Source of the DNA: Thermotoga sp. 4484_232
Lineage (GTDB): Bacteria > Thermotogota > Thermotogae > Thermotogales > Thermotogaceae
Length of the DNA: 5,126 nucleotides
Assembly: GCA_002084985.1 (NCBI GenBank)
Contig: MZGO01000069.1
Span: 1 to 5,126 of the forward strand
Direction of reading: 5' to 3'
The notes beneath the pieces are model-generated. The model was given only the letters and a program-made list of their open reading frames with translations, searched no databases and was not told the DNA's origin. The translations under genes were made by a program, and so were the position numbers. Each line of letters begins with the position of its first letter. Within the stretch, counting starts at the first letter, position 1. Positions 1 through 5,126 of this stretch are shown here, piece by piece.

Positions 1-933
1 ATCACGATGGCGATGAATATAACCACACCGCGCACGAATCCTTGCCAAAACGCATGGATTCTCAATAAATTCAATCCATTGTTTATCGTTCCCAGAAGCA
101 AAACGCCGACTAAAGCTCCTAAGAGTGAACCTCTTCCACCACTGAGGCTTATTCCCCCCATAACCACAGCAGCTATCGCATCAAATGGAGCATCTGAACC
201 TATGGTTGGTGGCGGAATTCAACCTCGCCACGAGTATCAATCCCGCAAAAGCAGCAAAAAGACCATTCAAAGTGTATACAGCTATCTTCACAGCTTTTAC
301 ATTTATACCTGAATGAATAGCTGCGATCTCGTTGTCACCCGTTGCATAGATGTGCCTGCCAAATGGTGTATAACGAAGGACGAGGAATACAACCACGAAT
401 AAGCCTAAGGATAGAAGAGTGGGTATTGGGAATGGTCCGAGATACCCGGATCCTAAAACGTTGTACTCTTCAGGGACTGTGCTTATAGGATATCCTTTGG
501 TGTATATAAAAGTCATAGCCCTGACCGCTGCCATACTGGAAAGTGTTACCACGAACGGTTCCAATCCTAGCAATCCAACTGCTATTCCATTCAATGCTCC
601 CAAAGCGGCTCCTACGAGTAGTCCCACAACGGATGCCAAGATGCATCCCACTTTCATCATTAAACTGGCTGCAACTGCTGAGGAAAAAGCCATTATCGAT
701 CCTATAGAAACATCTATTCCCCCTGTCAGGATTACCAGCGCCGTTCCGACACTCAATATGAGATTGGACGAAACCTGTCTGAATATGTTGGTTATATTAC
801 TAACTGTTAGAAAGACATCGGATACTATCGATAAAAACACACCCAACCCTATTAATGCCAGTAATATTCCAGCGTTTTTTATGCTATTTATCAGCGTTTT
901 CATAAAGCCTTCATTCGCATCATTTAAGGCCAC
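1..933 (-). pseudogene. rbsC: Ribose-type ABC transporter permease RbsC, frameshifted and cut by the left edge
   Basis: Inner-membrane permease of the CUT2/BPD_transp_2 family, which forms the sugar channel with the ATPase RbsA. The start is GTG at 933, sharing one base with the rbsA stop (TAG at 933-935) and preceded by AAGGAGGA seven bases away; an internal ATG at 903 has a weaker site. Frame one gives hydrophobic segments from about residue 20, the family motif LTGGIDVSIGS (69-79), and the cytoplasmic loop FGRHIYATGDNEIAA (191-205), ending in LILVARLNSAT (to residue 242). It then reads eight unrelated residues to a TGA at 181-183. In another frame, positions 206 to 3 encode 68 residues continuing the family: TIGSDAPFDAIAAVVMGG, then SLSGGRGS and INNGLNLL. 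The two parts total about 311 residues, close to the usual RbsC size of about 320, so only a few C-terminal residues lie outside. Family identity is near certain; whether the gene is truly broken or this is a sequence error cannot be told here. Confidence 0.88.
206..213 (-). other. Frameshift site in rbsC
   Basis: On the coding strand the sequence reads TCC GCC ACC AAC CAT AGG in the upstream frame (S A T N H R). The downstream frame reads ACC ATA GGT (T I G). Family members commonly have S-A-T/Q-P-T-x-G here. An ancestral ACC CCA ACC would restore SATPTIG; removing two C from its run of four gives exactly the observed ACCAACC. A one-base insertion giving SATTIG is a less typical alternative. 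No slippery heptamer or nearby stop suggests programmed frameshifting. Confidence 0.8.
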
Positions 934-2429
934 TATTCGATCCTCCTTCCCATAGCGGCTCCCACAATGGATTCTTTTAGTATCTTGTTCCCTTTGAATT
1001 CTGCCACTATTCTTCCATCGAACATTACCAAGATTCTGTCGCACACCATGAGTAGCTCATCCACATCAGAAGAGATGATCAATATCGATATTCCTTTTTC
1101 TCGAAGATCCTTCATGATATCCCAGATATTCTGCTTCGCCTTTACATCTATACCTTGAGTTGGTTCTTCAAAGATCAGGAGTTTAGGAGATCTTATCAAC
1201 CATCTGGCGACGGATACCTTTTGTTGATTACCACCTGATAGAAACATAACCGGTAAGGAAAGAGAACGAGTAACTATTGATAACTGCTGAACTGTATCAA
1301 GGCTTTTCGCCTTTTCTCTCTTCAATGATAGCCATCCAAATCGTGTGAAATCACGCAAACTCGCTATCGAAACATTTTCAACAACCGATCTGTGAGGGAA
1401 GAGGGATCTCCTCAGTCTATCAGCTGGAACGAAACCTATACCTGCCCCCAGAGCATGCTTTGGCGTTTTAAGTATCAGAGGTTTTCCATCGAACAGAATC
1501 TCGCCAGATTTGATCTTGCTGAGCCCGAATATAACCTTTGCAAGCTCAGATTTTCCTGATCCAACTAATCCCGTTATTCCCAATATTTCGCCCTTTTTGA
1601 TAAAGAAGGAAACCTCATGGAGACCATCCGTTGTCACATTCCTGAGTTCTAAAATCTTTTCGCCTTCCACCTCTTCCAACTTTCTCTCCACACCAGAAAG
1701 TGACACCTCTTCGCCTATTATCATTCTCACAAGTTCATCCTTTGTTATGGAACGAACTTCTCCAGTGGAAACGACTTTTCCATCTCTTAAAACCGTGTAC
1801 TTATCTGCTATCTCAAATACCTCTTCCAGTCGATGAGAGATGTAGATGATCCCTCTCCCCTGAGCTTTTAACTTACTGATTATGTTAAAGAGCTTTTCCT
1901 TTTCAACACTAGTTAATGTAGCTGTAGGTTCGTCCAATATGAAGATCGAGGATTCAAAGGACAGAGCTCTTGCGATTTCAACAAGTTGATTTTCCGAAGC
2001 AGATAGATCTCGTACTTTGGCTTTTGGATCAATGCGTATATCCAGGATCTCCAGCAACTTTTGACATTCGTTGAAAAGCTCCTGCCAGTTTAAAAAGCCC
2101 CGGCGTACAAATCTTTTTTCTTCTCCCAAAAAAACGTTTTCCATAACGGTCATATTACTGCACAAGCTTGGAATTTGGGGAACAAGGCTTATTCCAAGTT
2201 TTCGAGCATGCGCGGGATTTTGAATGGATACACGCTTGCCTTTCAGAAAGATCTCACCCTCATCTGGTTTCAATATACCAGCTATTATGTTGACCAGCGT
2301 TGATTTACCAGCTCCATTTGCACCAACGAGTGCATGCACCTCAGAGAATCCTATGGTAAGGTTCACTTTATCAAGAGCTTTTACTCCAGGGAAGCTCTTA
2401 CTGATATTTTTCGCTTCTAGAAGAGTCAT
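933..2429 (-). CDS. rbsA: Ribose-type ABC importer ATP-binding protein RbsA (two fused ATPase domains)
   Basis: Cytoplasmic ATPase that drives sugar import with the RbsC permease. The 498 residues match the usual length of about 500 for CUT2 fused ATPases. Domain 1 has Walker A GANGAGKST (36-44), a signature LSASENQLVEIARAL (142-156) of the divergent type seen in this family, Walker B ILDEPTA (164-170) and switch histidine H199 in ISHR. Domain 2 has GLVGSGKSE (287-295), a canonical LSGGNQQK signature (397-404), Walker B LLIFEEPTQGID (417-428) and ISSDVDEL (452-459) where a switch histidine would be. A missing H-loop histidine in domain 2 is common in the family; the intact GKS lysine and the Glu for Asp in Walker B are noted under findings. 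The ATG at 2429 has AAAGGAGA at 2439-2446, inside the end of rbsK, which stops four bases upstream. Substrate within the ribose/galactose/xylose group is inferred from rbsD and rbsK next door. Confidence 0.95.
   Translation of the reverse strand: MTLLEAKNISKSFPGVKALDKVNLTIGFSEVHALVGANGAGKSTLVNIIAGILKPDEGEIFLKGKRVSIQNPAHARKLGISLVPQIPSLCSNMTVMENVFLGEEKRFVRRGFLNWQELFNECQKLLEILDIRIDPKAKVRDLSASENQLVEIARALSFESSIFILDEPTATLTSVEKEKLFNIISKLKAQGRGIIYISHRLEEVFEIADKYTVLRDGKVVSTGEVRSITKDELVRMIIGEEVSLSGVERKLEEVEGEKILELRNVTTDGLHEVSFFIKKGEILGITGLVGSGKSELAKVIFGLSKIKSGEILFDGKPLILKTPKHALGAGIGFVPADRLRRSLFPHRSVVENVSIASLRDFTRFGWLSLKREKAKSLDTVQQLSIVTRSLSLPVMFLSGGNQQKVSVARWLIRSPKLLIFEEPTQGIDVKAKQNIWDIMKDLREKGISILIISSDVDELLMVCDRILVMFDGRIVAEFKGNKILKESIVGAAMGRRIE
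941..948 (-). promoter_or_regulatory. Ribosome binding site of rbsC
   Basis: AAGGAGGA on the minus strand, lying inside the last codons of rbsA (Met-Gly-Arg-Arg-Ile-Glu) and seven bases before the GTG at 933. It supports the GTG as the rbsC start rather than the ATG ten codons later, and implies translational coupling to rbsA. Confidence 0.75.
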
Positions 2430-2433
2430 CGCA

Positions 2434-3372
2434 TTATATCTCCTTTAATCCTTTTTTAAAAATATCCTCAACTTCACTTGCGTATGGCATACTTTCCTGA
2501 GCCCCTATTTTTGTTACACAAACAGCACCTGCTATGTTTGCTATCTGTAGACACTCTAAGATGTCCCTATTCTTGGCTATTGAAGCTGCAAGAGCTCCAC
2601 TGAACGCATCGCCTGCTGCCGTTGTATCGACGACATTCCTTACTTTCAAAGCAGGGATCAACTCCCAAGTATCCTTGGTTACATATAAGCATCCCTTTTC
2701 GCCCAAAGTAATCACCATCGAGCATGTGCGGGATCCGATAAAGTCTTTGGCGATCTTGAAAACACTTTCATAATCGCTAGGAAGGGACTCCACTTTGAGA
2801 AGTTCAGCAGCTTCTACCTCGTTGGGGGTGAGGATATCTATAAAATCCAGTATTTCTTCAGGAATAGGACTAACAGGAGCTGGATTGAGTATAGTAAACA
2901 TTCCTTTCGATTTCGCCACTTTAAAGGCATAAAAAGCTATTTCAGGTACAACCTCAAAACTGCTCATTAGAATATCTCCTTCTTCGGCTACCTGCAAAGC
3001 TCTGTTGATCTCTTCTTCAGTTAATTTGAGTGTGGCTCCTGGATAAAAACCTATACAATTTTCACCATCTTCCTTGACGAATATCAATGCTATTCCCGTG
3101 GGTTCTTTTTCATCGCGGTAGACGAAATCTAACTTCACGCTAGAAGATCTCATAGTCGAGGTGGCGACATCCGCTAAAGAATCATTCCCAACCTTCCCAA
3201 TGGCATAGACAGGAACTCCCATTCTCGCAGCTGCAACGGCTTGATTTGCACCTTTTCCTCCAGGATTCATCACAAGCTTTTTTGCCTTAACTGTTTCACC
3301 TGGTGAGGGGAAATCAGGAACTATCAGGACAAAATCTGTATTGATACCTCCCAATGCGAATACCTTTCTCAT
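2434..3372 (-). CDS. rbsK: Ribokinase RbsK (PfkB family)
   Basis: Cytoplasmic kinase making D-ribose 5-phosphate from D-ribose and ATP, the entry to the pentose phosphate pathway. The 312 residues are a typical ribokinase length. Visible motifs are the N-terminal substrate motif GGINTD (8-13) followed by FPSPGETV (21-28), the first PfkB signature NPGGKGANQAVAAARMG (36-52), sugar-contacting E140 in MSSFE, NPAP (163-166), TPNE (182-185), and the second signature DTTAAGDAFSGA (249-260), whose D255 is the expected catalytic base with the anion hole TAAGD. A C-terminal GAQESMPY (290-297) corresponds to the GAQxSxP element of ribokinases that helps bind monovalent cation. The ATG at 3372 has AGGTGA at 3379-3384, six bases upstream, and rbsD ends 19 bases before it. 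All expected catalytic residues are present, and adjacency to rbsD favours ribose over other PfkB sugars. Confidence 0.95.
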   Translation of the reverse strand: MRKVFALGGINTDFVLIVPDFPSPGETVKAKKLVMNPGGKGANQAVAAARMGVPVYAIGKVGNDSLADVATSTMRSSSVKLDFVYRDEKEPTGIALIFVKEDGENCIGFYPGATLKLTEEEINRALQVAEEGDILMSSFEVVPEIAFYAFKVAKSKGMFTILNPAPVSPIPEEILDFIDILTPNEVEAAELLKVESLPSDYESVFKIAKDFIGSRTCSMVITLGEKGCLYVTKDTWELIPALKVRNVVDTTAAGDAFSGALAASIAKNRDILECLQIANIAGAVCVTKIGAQESMPYASEVEDIFKKGLKEI

Positions 3373-3391
3373 ATTCCATCACCTGTTCATA

Positions 3392-3835
3392 TCAGAATGT
3401 GACTCCAGAGACCAAGATTATATTAGCAAACGGGGTCAGCTCACCTGTTCTGATCATTCCCTTCATTTCTTTGCCCTCTTCTGCTCCCCTTAAAACCATG
3501 TGCTTGAACTCACTATGTGGGATAACCGTGATCTTTATTGGGTTTCCTTTGTTCTTGATCTTTGAAATGATTTCCATGAACTGTTCATGAATATGTGGGC
3601 TGATCTTCTTGGTTTCCTCTGCCAAAATCACTTCCTCAATTTCCAATTCTTCTAAAACAGCTTTTACAACGTCTACGACTCTTGGCAGGTTCGCTGCAAC
3701 TGATACGTCGATGACCGTTACCTGAGGATTCAACGGTAGTGGGAATCCTCTGTCGGCAATCACCAACATATCACCATGTCCCATCCTCGCTATTAGCCTG
3801 GAAATCTCCGGATTGAGAATACCCGATTTCTTCAT
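3392..3835 (-). CDS. rbsD: D-ribose pyranase RbsD
   Basis: Cytoplasmic RbsD/FucU-family mutarotase that interconverts pyranose and furanose forms of D-ribose, so that imported beta-ribopyranose becomes available to ribokinase. The 147 residues compare with about 131-139 in well-known homologues. Seen are KKSGILNPEISRLIARMGHGD at the N-terminus with the catalytic H20, then D28 in IADRG, the mid-protein LPRVVDVVKAVLEEL, PHSEFK with H107, and the C-terminal signature IRTGELTPFANIILVSGVTF ending the protein. In typical members the signature reads PYANI; here Tyr is replaced by Phe136 while N138 is kept. The ATG at 3835 has a strong GGGAGGAGAT site (3841-3850) in the 15-base gap after the btpA-like gene. 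The order rbsD then rbsK is classical for ribose operons. Confidence 0.95.
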   Translation of the reverse strand: MKKSGILNPEISRLIARMGHGDMLVIADRGFPLPLNPQVTVIDVSVAANLPRVVDVVKAVLEELEIEEVILAEETKKISPHIHEQFMEIISKIKNKGNPIKITVIPHSEFKHMVLRGAEEGKEMKGMIRTGELTPFANIILVSGVTF

Positions 3836-3840
3836 GATCG

Positions 3841-3850
3841 ATCTCCTCCC
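3841..3850 (-). promoter_or_regulatory. Ribosome binding site of rbsD
   Basis: GGGAGGAGAT on the minus strand begins directly after the TAA stop of the upstream BtpA-like gene and ends five bases before the rbsD ATG. It is among the strongest sites in the window, which could favour high RbsD translation independent of coupling; that last point is inference. Confidence 0.7.
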
Positions 3851-4657
3851 TTAAGAATTTTTGCGGAATTCATTGATTATTTTCATGAAATTCCTCACAC
3901 GTGAAGGATCCATCTCGTTGTACCACTTTCCATCACGTTTGAAGTAGCTTCCCACGATGCAACCGTCTATGTAGGGCAAGAATTGGCAAACGTTTTCAGC
4001 AGTCAAACCACTACCAATAAATACAGGTACCTTTACCGCTTCCTTGACCTGTTTGACCTCATCAGAGGATGGGGCGCTTCCTGTTTCAGAACCTGTTACG
4101 ATAATTGCATCAGCGAGGTATTCTTCAGCGTCTTTTGCATGCTCAACAAGCGATCTATCGTTAACTATGAAATGACTACCATGCTTGACCCTGATATCTG
4201 CCAGGATTTTAACCTGATCATCAGCCTGCAAGATCTTTCTGTACCTCAAAACATCGCTGGCTATTCCTTCGATTAATCCTGCATTGGAAATGTAAGCGTT
4301 TACCCAAGCAAAGACTCTTATCCATTGTGCCTCCACCGCTACCGCTACTGCGAGAGCTTGAAGTCCTCCGTTCAAATGACAATTGATCCCTATAGGAACG
4401 TTTACAGCGTGCTTAACCTCATTCGCCACAACTGCTAACGAAGCTACCGTTTCATAGCCTATATCTTTTCCCTTTCTGTACGGCCTGTCCCACATATTTT
4501 CAATCTGTATACCATCTATTCCATTATCTTCCAGTATTTTAGCCTCTTCAATGGCCTTCTTTATAACGTTTTTAAAGGAACCCTTTTCGTATTTCTCAGA
4601 TCCTGGTAGTGGCCTACAATGCACCATTCCTATGACGAAAGGTTTCTTATCAAACAC
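3851..4657 (-). CDS. BtpA/SgcQ-family TIM-barrel protein in a ribose operon
   Basis: Predicted cytoplasmic TIM-barrel protein of the BtpA/SgcQ family. Known members include BtpA of Synechocystis, linked to photosystem I accumulation, and SgcQ of an enteric sugar operon; the reaction is not established. Family blocks, numbered from the upstream GTG at 4666, are FVIGMVHCRPLPGSEKY (10-26), GIDGIQIENMWDRPY (49-63), PIGINCHLNGGLQALAVA (91-108), WIRVFAWVNAYISNAGLIEG (115-134), a RYRKIL element (141-146), ILADIRVKHGSH (154-165), and a barrel end with VTGSETGSAPSSDEV (190-204) and VFIGSGLTAENV (215-226), resembling phosphate-binding loops of TIM barrels. The start is ambiguous: GTG at 4666 overlaps the regulator's TGA, but GTG at 4657 lies five bases after GAGGTGA and is preferred, giving 268 residues. 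Position between regulator and rbsD implies co-expression with ribose use. A sugar-phosphate or nucleoside-related enzyme is a reasonable guess only. Confidence 0.85.
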   Translation of the reverse strand: MFDKKPFVIGMVHCRPLPGSEKYEKGSFKNVIKKAIEEAKILEDNGIDGIQIENMWDRPYRKGKDIGYETVASLAVVANEVKHAVNVPIGINCHLNGGLQALAVAVAVEAQWIRVFAWVNAYISNAGLIEGIASDVLRYRKILQADDQVKILADIRVKHGSHFIVNDRSLVEHAKDAEEYLADAIIVTGSETGSAPSSDEVKQVKEAVKVPVFIGSGLTAENVCQFLPYIDGCIVGSYFKRDGKWYNEMDPSRVRNFMKIINEFRKNS

Positions 4658-4662
4658 TCCAC

Positions 4663-4669
4663 TCACCTC
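4663..4669 (-). promoter_or_regulatory. Ribosome binding site of the BtpA-like gene
   Basis: GAGGTGA on the minus strand overlaps the final codons and TGA stop of the LacI-type regulator. It lies five bases before the GTG at 4657, whereas the competing GTG at 4666 is embedded within it and has no comparable site upstream. This decides the start in favour of 4657 and suggests that translation is coupled to the regulator. Confidence 0.65.
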
Positions 4670-5126
4670 ACTTCACTCAACTTAGGCGCTGTAGAATCCC
4701 TTATCACAAGATCTGCATGCAGAATCGAATTGGGAGGAAGTTTACCCGTCTTTATGTACTTCAACATCATCTTTGCTGCTATTTCTCCCATCTCGTATAT
4801 TGGTTGCTTTACCGTTGTCAGAGGTGGGTACAGTGACGCTGTTACATCGATATCATCGCAGCCAACTACTGATATTTGCTCTGGAACCTTTATACCCTTA
4901 TCGTGAAGATATCTGAGAACTCCGATAGCCATGAGGTCATTTGAACACAATATAGCTGTTGGAGGATTTTCTAAGCTCAACAAATATTCAGCCGCTTTGT
5001 AACCACTCGATATCATAAAATCCCCTTCGTATATCAACGAATCATCCTTCTCTATACCGTTGTTTTCCAAAGCCAGGAGATAACCTTTCAACCTGTCTCT
5101 TGAATTCGCGACGTTGAGAGAACCTG
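4663..5126 (-). CDS. LacI-family transcriptional regulator, C-terminal part (5' end beyond the right edge)
   Basis: The last 153 residues of a LacI/GalR-type regulator; the frame is open to the window edge, so the DNA-binding helix-turn-helix and first half of the sensor domain are outside. The visible part is the second half of the periplasmic-binding-protein-like effector domain: NSRDRLKGYLLALENNGI, where the SRDR arginine usually contacts sugar, then AILCSNDLMAIGVLRYLHDKGIKVPEQISVVGCDDID, and YPPLTTVKQPIYEMGEIAAKMML, ending in the usual LVIRDSTAP tail. These are hallmark blocks of the family. It is the first gene of the group seen here and its stop overlaps the next gene's ribosome binding site, so it is probably autoregulated with the operon. 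By context it is likely an RbsR-like ribose-responsive repressor, but the effector is inferred only and no operator can be seen. Confidence 0.93.
   Translation of the reverse strand, partial: GSLNVANSRDRLKGYLLALENNGIEKDDSLIYEGDFMISSGYKAAEYLLSLENPPTAILCSNDLMAIGVLRYLHDKGIKVPEQISVVGCDDIDVTASLYPPLTTVKQPIYEMGEIAAKMMLKYIKTGKLPPNSILHADLVIRDSTAPKLSEVR

Noticed and set aside
181..230. Programmed ribosomal frameshifting in rbsC
   Set aside because: No slippery heptamer, no stop codon at the shift point and no evident downstream hairpin or pseudoknot were seen; a simple indel explains the data better.
7..312. 101-codon plus-strand open frame over the rbsC frameshift
   Set aside because: It lies opposite both conserved RbsC frames and looks like no known protein; it does not explain the frame change.
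419..955. 178-codon open frame on the plus strand opposite rbsC
   Set aside because: It is exactly antisense to conserved permease codons, its protein has no recognisable family features, and there is no ribosome binding site worth noting; it is a shadow of rbsC.
934..1044. N-terminal extension of the permease frame upstream of the GTG at 933
   Set aside because: The 37 extra residues are antisense-free but overlap the conserved end of RbsA in another frame and look unlike a permease N-terminus; the strong ribosome binding site at 941-948 fits the GTG at 933.
3373..3391. Possible terminator or attenuator between rbsD and rbsK
   Set aside because: The 19-base gap has no inverted repeat followed by a T run, only the rbsK ribosome binding site.
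3983..4276. 97-codon plus-strand open frame opposite the BtpA-like gene
   Set aside because: It is antisense to conserved barrel motifs and has no recognisable features.

Overview
The window is one leftward (minus-strand) operon for ribose uptake and activation, with almost no non-coding DNA. From right to left, in the direction of transcription, it holds: the 3' part of a LacI-family regulator (open at the right edge), a BtpA/SgcQ-family TIM-barrel protein, D-ribose pyranase (rbsD), ribokinase (rbsK), the two-domain ABC transporter ATPase (rbsA), and the ABC permease (rbsC, running off the left edge). Gene boundaries are 1-base overlaps or gaps of 4 to 19 bases, and each gene visible at its 5' end has a purine-rich Shine-Dalgarno sequence inside or next to the end of the gene before it. 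Translational coupling along one mRNA is therefore likely. No promoter, terminator, RNA gene, repeat, CRISPR array or mobile element was seen, and no gap between genes is longer than 20 bases.

The genes fit one pathway. RbsA and RbsC would power and form the membrane channel for a ribose-type sugar. RbsD would convert the beta-pyranose form into the form used by the kinase. RbsK would make ribose 5-phosphate for the pentose phosphate pathway and nucleotide synthesis. The LacI-family protein is probably the local sugar-responsive repressor. The BtpA-like protein has no established biochemical role here and is the least understood part. The periplasmic ribose-binding protein (RbsB) is not in the window; it may lie beyond the left edge after rbsC or elsewhere.

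The clearest anomaly is in rbsC. The reading frame is normal for 242 codons, then shifts at about positions 206-213. The rest of a well-conserved RbsC C-terminus continues without a stop in another frame to the left edge. The simplest explanation is loss of two bases from a run of four G on the plus strand (GGGG to GG), either a recent mutation or an assembly/sequencing error.

The gene style (strong GGAGG/GAGGTGA ribosome binding sites, GTG starts, frequent AGA/AGG arginine codons, moderately AT-rich DNA, compact sugar operon with a LacI regulator) suggests Thermotogota, or otherwise a Firmicutes-like anaerobe. This is an impression, not a demonstrated assignment. I found no convincing sign of a wholly new system; the BtpA-like gene in a ribose operon is the best lead.
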